In this document: positions 51,750 through 58,943 of the stretch, in pieces
How positions within the stretch are numbered: the first letter of the stretch is position 1
Layout of the letters: each line of letters starts with the position of its first letter
From: an uncultured Acetatifactor sp.
GTDB taxonomy: Bacteria > Bacillota > Clostridia > Lachnospirales > Lachnospiraceae
Length of the DNA: 58,943 bases
Direction: 5' to 3'
Assembly (NCBI GenBank): GCA_910584865.1
Contig: CAJUCE010000032.1
Location: 1-58,943 of the forward strand
Made by a program: the position numbers and the translations under genes
The notes under the pieces: generated by a model
What the model saw: only the letters and a program-made list of their open reading frames with translations
What the model was told of the DNA's origin: nothing
The model's database searches: none

Positions 51750-52772
51750 TCAGCTCACCAGCCCCAATCTCTCCATCTGCCGGGCGTGGTTTTCCCCTGT
51801 TGACATCAAATAGATTCGTGTGGTTTCAATGCTGCTGTGTCCCAGTACATCCGCAAGCTTTACGATATCTCTGCATACCTTGTAAAAGGTTCTTGCGAAG
51901 AGATGGCGGAGATTGTGGGGGAATACTTTGGATGGATTTACGCCGGCTTTCTCACACAGCTTTTTCATTTCCCGCCAGATCTGGCATCTGGACATCCCTG
52001 TCCCCTTACGGGTGATAAAAATTTCCCCTGTTGTAATCTTCTGCTTTCTGGCATAGTCCCTAAGTTTCTTACAGAGCTTCCCGGGAAGGAGGATTGTCCT
52101 GATTTTTCCTTTCAGGGAAATATCTGTCCGTCTCCGGGAAAATGCCTCCACCGTGATATACCGCACCTCAGACACCCGGATGCCGGTGGCACAGATTGTC
52201 TCCAGCAGAAGAGCCAGCCGGAAATTCCCGTTCTCCCTTGCGGTCTTCAGCAGCCGTTCGTATTCCGTCCGGCTTAGCTCTTTCTCCTGTTCCCGGAAGG
52301 CCCGGCGCTGTATTTTCAGGAATTTCACCCTGCATTCCCCCCATCCCAGAAATTCGAAAAAGCCATTCAGTGAAGAAAGCATTGCGTTAATGGTGGCCGG
52401 GGCATAGCCTGCCTTTATCAAGTGCGTTTTCCAGCCTGTGGAAGCTTCCTTATCTACTGGGACGGCAGTTTTCCCTTCCAGTGATGCCTCCGATTTATAG
52501 ATTCCATCGTCTGGGCGCGGCTTTCCTGCGGAAAATTTCTTCTCCGCTCCCGGCTCACCTCCTCCGGTAAATACTTCCTCCGCTCCTGCCTGGCCCATGC
52601 CAGAAGGTATCTTCCTTGTCTTCCCCTGCCTCCCGGCGGCGCACTCCTCCAGCCATGCCGCAAAGGCCCGAATATCCCGCAGGTATTTCTTTATGGTATC
52701 GGGCGCAAATTCCTCACACACCATATGTTCCTGATAACTTTCCATTTTCTCTTCTGTAATCCTGTATGCCAT
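51750..52772 (-). CDS. Tyrosine recombinase (Xer-like) beside inverton 2
   Basis: The protein has 340 residues from the ATG at 52772, which has GGAAGGAGA; a longer GTG frame is rejected. It has a SAM-like core-binding domain and a catalytic domain with Arg in ATGIRVSEV, Lys in LKGKIR, the HNLRHLFART box, LGHSS and Tyr in TRIYLMST. A low-complexity insert of about 70 residues (about 46-115, AAGRQGKTRKIPSG ... VPVDKEAST) splits the N-terminal domain. There is no arm-binding domain, unlike the first recombinase, which fits site-specific inversion. It is the probable enzyme for the adjacent promoter segment. Confidence 0.9.
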   Translation of the reverse strand: MAYRITEEKMESYQEHMVCEEFAPDTIKKYLRDIRAFAAWLEECAAGRQGKTRKIPSGMGQAGAEEVFTGGGEPGAEKKFSAGKPRPDDGIYKSEASLEGKTAVPVDKEASTGWKTHLIKAGYAPATINAMLSSLNGFFEFLGWGECRVKFLKIQRRAFREQEKELSRTEYERLLKTARENGNFRLALLLETICATGIRVSEVRYITVEAFSRRRTDISLKGKIRTILLPGKLCKKLRDYARKQKITTGEIFITRKGTGMSRCQIWREMKKLCEKAGVNPSKVFPHNLRHLFARTFYKVCRDIVKLADVLGHSSIETTRIYLMSTGENHARQMERLGLVS

Positions 52773-52835
52773 TTTCTCTTCTCCTTCCGGGGACTGCCAA
52801 GCATCCGCGCATTTTCCTATAGCTCTCCCTTTCAC

Positions 52836-52863
52836 TTACAGGAAGCGCTTCGTGCCCCTGTAA
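52836..52863. repeat. Palindrome B upstream of the second recombinase
   Basis: TTACAGG and CCTGTAA flank a 14-nt centre. It lies about 65 bp upstream of the recombinase ATG. In reverse complement it matches palindrome A at 24 of 28 positions. Confidence 0.45.
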
Positions 52864-53031
52864 TCTGCCGACAGTTCCTATGATTTAAAATCATGCCGTA
52901 TTCCTGCAGGTTTTGCAAGTAAAAGATTGATTTCGGGAACAGATTGACGGACTGGAACAACCTTTCCTGCAGACTCGCTTTTTTTGCGGCCCTGTGCTAT
53001 ACTCTTTATAAAAAAGCTGAAAGGAAATCCT

Positions 53032-53961
53032 ATGAAACGAAAAGAAATCGCCAGGGAAACCCTGGATATCATGGAAAAAGGTTACTACGAAACCCAAGGG
53101 AAACGCATTGAAATCGGAGCCCTCCAGGAAAAATCCGTAAAGGAAAGCTTCCTGCTGACCCCAAAACAGGGCAGGGCATTATTAGAACGATACGACACCC
53201 CCTGCGCAGAGCATGGCGGCCCCGCGCCATCTCCCAAAACAACTGTATATGTCTGGAACTGCTCCACAGTGGATGCCATCCTGAAACTGTCCGGGGCGCT
53301 GACGCAGAATATCTCCTGCCGGGGAAAAACCGCCAATATACAAAACAATGTCCCAAACCGTAACCAGTCCGCTGATTCACAAGGCAACTCCCTCATCGCC
53401 GTCCTGAACTTCGCCAGCGCCAAAAATCCGGGCGGCGGCTTCATCAACGGCGCCATGGCACAGGAAGAAAGCATTGCCGCATCCAGCTGCCTCTACAAAA
53501 CCCTGTTGGCCCATGAAGAATACTATAGAAACAACCGTGTATGCAATACTATGATGTACACCAATTATGCCATTTATTCTCCCGATGTAGTCTTCTTTCG
53601 CGACGGGGCTTTCCGGCTGTTGGAGGAACCCGTCACAGCCTCCGTCCTTACCCTGCCCGCCGTCAACATGGGCCAGGTCTTGCTGAAAGGTGAGAATGTA
53701 ACCCTGGCCAAACAGGCAATGCGGGAGCGGATGAAGCTCGCCCTGGCCATCTTTGCAAGCCAGAAATGTCCCCACCTGATCCTGGGAGCCTACGGATGCG
53801 GCGTATTCCGCAATGACCCAAAGGAAGTGGCGGCATGGTGGCGGCAGTTGTTAGAAGAAAACTTCCCGGACGCATTCCAAACAATCATTTTCGCCGTTTT
53901 GGACAAATCCGCCTCCCAGTCCTGCATTGCGCCGTTTCATGACATTTTTTCTATCCAGTAG
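53032..53961 (+). CDS. Bacterial poly(ADP-ribose) glycohydrolase (TIGR02452 family)
   Basis: The protein has 309 residues from the ATG at 53032, with AAAGGAAA upstream. The PARG signature is present as GGGFINGAMAQEES, that is GGG, seven residues, then QEE with the catalytic Glu. VLNFASAKNPGGG and LGAYGCGVFRNDP complete the macrodomain. It hydrolyses ADP-ribose polymers or related modifications in the cytoplasm. A TATACT/TATAAA region just upstream is a likely promoter. It is transcribed alone. A link to toxin-mediated ADP-ribosylation or NAD metabolism is possible but not shown. Confidence 0.9.
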   Translation: MKRKEIARETLDIMEKGYYETQGKRIEIGALQEKSVKESFLLTPKQGRALLERYDTPCAEHGGPAPSPKTTVYVWNCSTVDAILKLSGALTQNISCRGKTANIQNNVPNRNQSADSQGNSLIAVLNFASAKNPGGGFINGAMAQEESIAASSCLYKTLLAHEEYYRNNRVCNTMMYTNYAIYSPDVVFFRDGAFRLLEEPVTASVLTLPAVNMGQVLLKGENVTLAKQAMRERMKLALAIFASQKCPHLILGAYGCGVFRNDPKEVAAWWRQLLEENFPDAFQTIIFAVLDKSASQSCIAPFHDIFSIQ

Positions 53962-54009
53962 GGGAGCGTTTTCTCCGCTACCCGCATGCAGAGCTGCGCA
54001 ACCGAAAAA

Positions 54010-54035
54010 CAGCCCCGACATAATCTCCGGGGCTG
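54010..54035 (-). terminator. Terminator between convergent PARG and GH20 genes
   Basis: CAGCCCCG and CGGGGCTG form an 8-bp stem with a 10-nt loop. On the minus strand TTTTTCGG follows directly. It lies about 230 bp beyond the GH20 stop. The stretch 54036-54267 has no credible gene, only GC-rich sequence. Confidence 0.7.
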
Positions 54036-54267
54036 AAAAGATAATTGCTTTTCTTAATTTTACTTCTTTTTTCCGCGTCCGCCGCTCCCGCCGCCTCCTG
54101 GCCTGCGTTTCCGTCCCCATCCGCTGCTTCCCGGCCTGCCCTTCCATCCGTCTCCGTACCCTCATCCGCTGATCACCAAAATCCAGGACTTCCGCGACAC
54201 GGCCCATCTGCCGGCAGACAGGATTCCCTTTCATGCCAAACCGGATTCGCCTTCACTCCGAAGCCGC

Positions 54268-56148
54268 TTATCCGTCACTCAACGTCACGCTCTCCCCATA
54301 TACCTTCCATATTCCGTTTCCGAGAAACTGCCCGCTCCGATCCTTCCTATAGCGGGACACTTCCAGTTCCACAAGCCCGGACAGACTGCCCTCCAGATAC
54401 TGCCTCAGCCGGTACTGTGCCGTTTCCAGGCGTGCAATCAGCCCTCCGTAGCGAAGATCCAGCCTTGACCAGCCAAAAGGCGAACAGGTTCTCATCCACT
54501 GCCGCCTGTGGGCAATCCGCAGCTCCTTCACCCGGGCAAGCAGCTCCCCAAACTGTTCCTCATCCCTCTGAAGGGCTGCCCTGTCTCCATCCTTGTAATG
54601 AATATATAGACTCTCTCCCAGTGCGGTTTTCAAATGCAGGGCTCTCGCCAGGCATAGCGGAACCTGAAGGAACCAGCCCTCCTCCCCTGCTTTCTCCACA
54701 TCTGCCTGCAGCAGCCGGGCCGCCATGCCATAATGCCCGTCAAGCCCCAGCCCCCGCAGATCCGCATCATACATTCCCTCAAGAGGATCCTGCCACAGAA
54801 GATATTTGGACGGGTTCGGCGGCCACCGGTTCTCCGGATTTGCGCAGGGAACGGCATCCAGCAGAGATGCATCCAGGAACCAGCCGGCGCTAAGCCCGGT
54901 GCATGCGCTAAAGCGGGCGGCCAGGCCCTCAGTCTCCGTCTCATGATAGGCACTCTCCGCATAATACTGCATTCCCAACAGTCCCAGCCAATCACAGCAC
55001 TCTGCGCCGTCGTCATGCCACAAACAGCCGTACGCCAGGGGAATGCGGTATTTCTTCACAGCCGAAAGCGCCGGGCCAGCAGTCCGGAATGTATACGGAT
55101 AATTTACGCAGAAAGAGGATACTGACAGCAGCGGGCCAGCATACGCCGCCCTTCCCGCATCCCTGTGCCTTCTCATCATCCCGTCCAGCAGGGCAGGATC
55201 CCCGGAATAGTAATCCCAGTAAATCAGGCAGGATCCCTCCGGAATCCGGGCGCATATTTCAGGGTCAGTCTGCCCGTCCGGATCCAGATATGCATGCTTT
55301 GGCGAACTGTAGGCAAAAAGCATATCGCTGTAAAGCGCTATTTCCAGGTTGTTTTCCGCGGCCAGGGCATGCACACGCTGCAGGTGGTCCAGGAAAATAT
55401 CCAATGGCCTGCGGGTTCCGTATTTCTGGCGGTACTGCCCTTCTCCCAGTCCATGGGTTTCGTCCATCCCCACAATAACCAACCGGCTCCTTAAGCATCG
55501 GCTCATCGTTCCCAGCATCTTCCCAATCAGCTCATATGTCCTCTCCGCGCCCGCAAGCAGGCAGGAAGAACTATCCCGCAGGGAGGCATATTCAGGAAAA
55601 CGGAGTACCTTTTCCATATGGCCCAGAACCTGTATGGAAGCGATGATCCGGATGCCGTACTGCTCCCCATAATCGTCCAGCATCCTAAGCTGTGCCTGTG
55701 TGTAGCCGCCCCTCATATAACCGAAGAGGGGCTCCCCGTCCAATTCGTACACATCCTCCATATACAGAACCAGGCAGTTCAAACCCATCAGAGCCATGCG
55801 GTCCATAATGGATTCCAGAAATTCAATGCCCGGCACACTGTTGCGTGAGCAGTCCACCATGACGCCCACCTGGGGAATGTACATTTTTTCTCCATAGGAA
55901 AATGCTCCTTTTCCTGCCTTTTCCCGCAGAATCCCCAGCGCCCGGAACAAATGGATTTTTTCCCGGAAGCCTATACGGCATCTGTTTCCTTCCACCGTCA
56001 CCCGCAGCGCCTCTTCCCCGCAGGCCGGAAGCCGGAAAAGTTCCATGCCGATTTCATCCGCCCACCCTCCGCCAAAGTAGAAAGAGGGAAGATTTTTTAT
56101 GGCAGCCAAGACCGCCTCGTCTTCTATTCCTCTGATTTCCCTGAACAT
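54268..56148 (-). CDS. GH20-family beta-N-acetylhexosaminidase
   Basis: The enzyme has 626 residues and no signal peptide, so it is cytoplasmic. A small N-terminal domain (about 1-95) precedes the (beta/alpha)8 barrel. The barrel begins with PQVGVMVDCSRNSVPGIEFL and includes ASIQVLGHMEKVLRFPEY and the catalytic Asp-Glu pair in IVGMDETHGLG. A helical C-terminal part (about 440-600) follows. It would release terminal GlcNAc or GalNAc from imported oligosaccharides, as in mucin or host glycan use. GTAGGAGGG precedes the ATG. No transporter lies adjacent. Confidence 0.85.
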   Translation of the reverse strand: MFREIRGIEDEAVLAAIKNLPSFYFGGGWADEIGMELFRLPACGEEALRVTVEGNRCRIGFREKIHLFRALGILREKAGKGAFSYGEKMYIPQVGVMVDCSRNSVPGIEFLESIMDRMALMGLNCLVLYMEDVYELDGEPLFGYMRGGYTQAQLRMLDDYGEQYGIRIIASIQVLGHMEKVLRFPEYASLRDSSSCLLAGAERTYELIGKMLGTMSRCLRSRLVIVGMDETHGLGEGQYRQKYGTRRPLDIFLDHLQRVHALAAENNLEIALYSDMLFAYSSPKHAYLDPDGQTDPEICARIPEGSCLIYWDYYSGDPALLDGMMRRHRDAGRAAYAGPLLSVSSFCVNYPYTFRTAGPALSAVKKYRIPLAYGCLWHDDGAECCDWLGLLGMQYYAESAYHETETEGLAARFSACTGLSAGWFLDASLLDAVPCANPENRWPPNPSKYLLWQDPLEGMYDADLRGLGLDGHYGMAARLLQADVEKAGEEGWFLQVPLCLARALHLKTALGESLYIHYKDGDRAALQRDEEQFGELLARVKELRIAHRRQWMRTCSPFGWSRLDLRYGGLIARLETAQYRLRQYLEGSLSGLVELEVSRYRKDRSGQFLGNGIWKVYGESVTLSDG

Positions 56149-56197
56149 GTTTGTCCCTCCTACCTATGTGTTTTAAATATGTGAATGTCATGCCCCA

Positions 56198-56923
56198 TTA
56201 TAATTCAGTGCTTTTAGAAGTAATGATAAAACCGTTTTCATTGTCTTCTGGCACAATGTCAAAACATACTGTACCAACATTACTTACGCCCTCAAAATCA
56301 ATCGTATATCTTACAGTAATAGAATCACCAGATTCCTCATAATCGGCAAATGTATATTCGTAATCAGGATAGTCAGAAACACCAATGTAATAGTAACCGT
56401 CCTGATAATAGAAAGCGGTTTGTCCTTGTTCCATATCTTCAAAAGAAGGCTTTGTATCTGGCAGGTCAACGCCAAACACCAGTTTTGCATAGGCTTCTGC
56501 CTCTTGCAAACTAATTTTAACAACTGTTTCATCAAAATCATCACGAGGTACTGTATCTGTTTCTATACCTTCAGATACGCCAGTATAAGAATAAAATAAG
56601 AAGTCTCGCCAAAATGTTTCATCCTTTGTTGTTTGAGAATTGAAGTCATTCAATTTTATACACATTTGTGTCAGAAAATTCTTTCCCTGTTCCGTAAGTT
56701 CAAAGGTTATTTCTGTTTTGGGAAGGGATTCCTGTTCATTCTCCCCAGAACCGGCTGTTTCCATTTCACTTGACATTTCATCTGAATTGTTTTCTATGTT
56801 CGTTGTTGTTTCAGTTTCAAGAATAGAGCTACTATTTTCCAATGCTTCATCTTTTCTATCTGTTCCGCAAGCGGTTAGACACAATATCGTGGTCATAAAT
56901 ACTAATAAACATGTTTTTTTCAC
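56198..56923 (-). CDS. Lipoprotein of unknown function
   Basis: The protein has 241 residues and starts at GTG with AAAGGAGACTGG upstream. The signal peptide ends in the lipobox LTAC (Cys about 19). A Ser/Thr/Glu/Asn-rich linker (about 22-70) tethers a folded domain with FELTEQGKNFLTQM and a beta-rich C-terminus (YYYIGVSDYPDYEYTF). It is AT-richer than its neighbours. The family is not recognised; it would be attached to the outer face of the membrane. Confidence 0.75.
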   Translation of the reverse strand: MKKTCLLVFMTTILCLTACGTDRKDEALENSSSILETETTTNIENNSDEMSSEMETAGSGENEQESLPKTEITFELTEQGKNFLTQMCIKLNDFNSQTTKDETFWRDFLFYSYTGVSEGIETDTVPRDDFDETVVKISLQEAEAYAKLVFGVDLPDTKPSFEDMEQGQTAFYYQDGYYYIGVSDYPDYEYTFADYEESGDSITVRYTIDFEGVSNVGTVCFDIVPEDNENGFIITSKSTEL

Positions 56924-57135
56924 TTTAACCAGTCTCCTTTTTTAAAAGTAATCTGTCATAACGGAATTAATTATAGACATTTTTTTATCAAAAGCAAAGC
57001 CCATCTTTCAACCACAAACAAACTCACTAAAGTGTTATTTATCTAACCGCAATTCGGCTCCAAAAACCTTCTATATTTTATGAAATACCACATCCCGGAA
57101 ATATCGCAAAAAACTTTTCCCTCAGAAAAAACGAT

Positions 57136-57165
57136 TTTACACCCGGAAGATTTTCGTGCTATAAT
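57136..57165 (+). promoter_or_regulatory. Promoter of the MalY/PatB gene
   Basis: TTTACA (57136-57141) is spaced 18 bp from TATAAT (57160-57165). The ATG at 57199 follows after a short leader. No other feature is visible between 56924 and 57135. Confidence 0.75.
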
Positions 57166-57198
57166 GAATTATCACAAAAGGGAAAGGATAAACAAGAG

Positions 57199-58401
57199 AT
57201 GAAATACGATTTTACGTCTATTATGAACCGCAGCGGCATGGATGCCATTGCCGTGGACGGGCTGGGTTCCGGCGGCGCTGCGCCAAATAAACCCAGGGAA
57301 GGCTTCGACGTGATCCCCATGTGGGTGGCGGACATGAACTTTCCCGCCGTCCCCACCATACCGGAAGCCATCATAGCCCGCGCCAGGGAACCCCATTACG
57401 GCTACTTCTCCCCCCGGGAGGAATATCTGGACGCCATCATCCGGTGGCATGAGAGCCGAAACGGCGTCACCGGCCTGACCAGGGAATGCATCGGCTATGA
57501 GAACGGGGTTCTGGGCGGCGTAGTCAGCGCCCTGAACGTATTCTGTTCCAGGGGCGACAAGGTGCTCCTCCACTCCCCCACTTATATTGGATTTACCGGC
57601 AGCCTGGACAATAACGGATACAAAATCGTCCACAGCCCCCTGGTTCCGGACGAATCAGGCACCTACCGCATGGATTTCGCCGATATGGAGAAGAAGATCA
57701 CAGAAAACAAAATCCACGCCGCCGTGTTCTGCTCCCCCCACAACCCCTGCGGCCGTGTCTGGGAAAAATGGGAAGTGGAACAGTTCATGGAGCTGTGCCG
57801 GAAACATGACGTGATGGTGGTTTCCGACGAGATCTGGTCAGACATCATCCTGGCCGGCCACAGGCATATCCCCACCCAGAGCGTCAGCGAAGACGCCCGC
57901 CGCCGCACTGTGGCAGTCTACGCCCCTTCCAAGACTTTCAACCTGGCGGGCCTGGTGGGCAGCTACCATATCATCTATAACAGCGCCGTGAGAGACCGGA
58001 TTGCCAGGGAGTCCTCCCTCTCCCATTACAACAGCATGAATCTCCTGTCCATGTACGCCCTGACAGGCGCTTACCGGGAGGAGGGATATGAGTGGGTTGA
58101 CGAGCTGTGCCAGGTGATTACCGGCAACGTGGACTATGCCTGCGCCTACATCGCGGAACATTTCCGGGGAGTCCGGGTGTCCAAACCCCAGGGTACCTAT
58201 ATGCTGTTCCTTGACTGCACGGAATGGTGCAGGGATCATGGCCGAACAATTGATGAACTGATAGAGGCTGCCTGGGACGTAGGCGTAGCCTGGCAGGACG
58301 GAAGGGCTTTCCACGGCCCCTGCCACATCCGCATGAACCTGGCGCTGCCCCTGTCCCGGGTTCAGGAGGCTTTTGCCAGGCTGAACCGGTATGTCTTTTG
58401 A
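57199..58401 (+). CDS. MalY/PatB-type PLP aminotransferase (cystathionine beta-lyase-like)
   Basis: The protein has 400 residues, the usual length. The start MKYDFTSIMNRSGMDAI and IPMWVADMNF mark the MalY/PatB group of fold-type I enzymes. PHNPCGRVW, SDEIWSDIIL and the PLP lysine in APSKTFNLAGL are present. MNLALPLSRVQEAF closes the C-terminus. It likely cleaves C-S bonds in cystathionine or related amino acids to form pyruvate or keto acids. It has its own promoter and a weak AAGGATAA ribosome binding site. The sequence directly after its stop is a gene remnant. Confidence 0.93.
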   Translation: MKYDFTSIMNRSGMDAIAVDGLGSGGAAPNKPREGFDVIPMWVADMNFPAVPTIPEAIIARAREPHYGYFSPREEYLDAIIRWHESRNGVTGLTRECIGYENGVLGGVVSALNVFCSRGDKVLLHSPTYIGFTGSLDNNGYKIVHSPLVPDESGTYRMDFADMEKKITENKIHAAVFCSPHNPCGRVWEKWEVEQFMELCRKHDVMVVSDEIWSDIILAGHRHIPTQSVSEDARRRTVAVYAPSKTFNLAGLVGSYHIIYNSAVRDRIARESSLSHYNSMNLLSMYALTGAYREEGYEWVDELCQVITGNVDYACAYIAEHFRGVRVSKPQGTYMLFLDCTEWCRDHGRTIDELIEAAWDVGVAWQDGRAFHGPCHIRMNLALPLSRVQEAFARLNRYVF

Positions 58402-58404
58402 AGC

Positions 58405-58710
58405 GACACGGCGGCTTTCCTGGAGGATGCTTTGGCCAGGCTTGGCCTCACCCGGCGGGAGGCCAACGAGTTTATCGTTTACTGGCTGCCGCTGATGCAG
58501 GAGAATCCCTATAACCTGATTGCCTTTCAGTCTGATGTCTATACCCAGGCGGCGCAGCTGGCCATCGATCCGGCCCCGGATACTTTGCTGCGAATCTTCA
58601 TGGCCTGGAAAGCTTCTGACAGCGTTGTGGATCTCCCCGCACAGGCCCTCACTGCCCCATCTCGCACAGGCTTCACTGTAGTGGAATGGGGCGGCTGCCA
58701 TGTAAAATAA
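58405..58710 (+). pseudogene. C-terminal remnant of a conserved secreted-type protein
   Basis: From about 58405 a frame without start reads DTAAFLEDALARLGLTRREA, then FIVYWLPLMQENPYNLIAFQ and TGFTVVEWGG near the end. I recall this kind of ending from larger clostridial proteins of unknown function but cannot name the family. The upstream part is absent: the fragment starts directly after the MalY stop. Confidence 0.6.
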
Positions 58711-58815
58711 TGAGTGAATGCAAAATTTTGCGCGCTTTTCTTTTCGCTTTGTATTACATTTTGCATCCTATCAATATCATAGCACAGGACACCTGACTTT
58801 ACCATGATTTTTCTT

Positions 58816-58943
58816 TTATTTCAGAAACAGATGGACGGACAGTTCCTGTCCCTGTAGCGATGCATCCACCTCTCCCCCGTGGAGTTCTACGATGCGCTTT
58901 ACAATGGCAAGCCCCAGCCCGGAGCTTTGGGGGGCGCTCCTGG
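58816..58943 (-). CDS. Sensor histidine kinase, C-terminal end (cut by window edge)
   Basis: The minus strand encodes SSGLGLAIVKRIVELHGGEV and a short tail ending VHLFLK before a TAA at 58816. GLGLAIVK is the G2 box of the HATPase_c domain. Only about 42 residues are inside the window, so the sensor type cannot be told. Between 58711 and 58815 there is an inverted repeat, ATGCAAAAT/ATTTTGCAT. Confidence 0.85.
   Translation of the reverse strand, partial: RSAPQSSGLGLAIVKRIVELHGGEVDASLQGQELSVHLFLK

Noticed and set aside
53851..54234. Arg-rich minus-strand frame between PARG and GH20
   Set aside because: It overlaps the PARG 3-prime end and a terminator, and its composition is that of a GC-rich spacer.

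Overview
The window looks like a chromosomal segment of a gut-type, low-to-mid GC Firmicute, most likely a member of the Lachnospiraceae. This rests on Gram-positive surface biology (sortase, LPXTG pilin, SipW/TasA-type proteins), strong AGGAGG ribosome binding sites, and families typical of that group (BTAD regulators, HxHxxxC repeat adhesins, GPH symporters). No 16S gene is present, so the genus is not resolved.

Region 1 (228-18473, all minus strand) is a pilus and extracellular-matrix locus of about 18 kb. In transcription order it holds a small protein, a BTAD regulator, a second small protein paralogous to the first, a coiled-coil protein, a type I signal peptidase, a 1972-residue LPXTG protein with 26 HxHxxxC repeats, an LPSTG backbone pilin, a class C sortase, a DUF5979-like secreted protein, two TasA/camelysin-like proteins, two membrane-anchored surface proteins and a SipW-type signal peptidase. 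Between sortase and the DUF5979-like gene lies a tandem pair of hairpins with compensatory changes, which looks like an unassigned cis-regulatory RNA.

Region 2 (18514-19935) is the key find: a tyrosine recombinase gene enclosed by two identical 27-bp sites in inverted orientation. A strong promoter (TTGCAA-17 bp-TATAAT) inside the segment now points away from the pilus locus. Inversion would aim it at gene 18473 about 100 bp away, and would also dismantle the 22-bp terminator hairpin that now shields the locus. The locus is therefore predicted to be phase-variable and OFF in this sequence.

Region 3 (20124-23993) holds a tRNA-Val, decayed genes (iron alcohol dehydrogenase, Opp-type ATPase and others) and an intact chemotaxis receptor. 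Region 4 (24236-38317) is a defence-type island: YefM-YoeB toxin-antitoxin, a helicase/PD-(D/E)XK/DnaQ fusion, DUF6429 genes, a broken methyltransferase-DUF4062 fusion, a KAP NTPase, a DUF4007 fragment with a DndC-like PAPS reductase, a PIN-DUF3298 fusion and an AAA ATPase. Several short duplicated fragments show it was assembled by recombination. Region 5 (38350-42782) is metabolic: MBL hydrolase, alpha/beta hydrolase, GPH symporter, Tag glycosylase and an SseB-like protein.

Region 6 (43252-52772) is a second phase-variable surface system. A 2407-residue adhesin is preceded by two tandem c-di-GMP-I riboswitches. Further upstream a 16-bp perfect inverted repeat (51375-51390 / 51678-51693) flanks a strong extended -10 promoter that also points away from the adhesin. 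A second tyrosine recombinase lies next to it. The adhesin thus appears to need both promoter inversion and a permissive c-di-GMP state. Region 7 (53032-58943) carries a bacterial PARG, a GH20 hexosaminidase, a lipoprotein, a MalY/PatB aminotransferase, a gene remnant and the end of a sensor histidine kinase.
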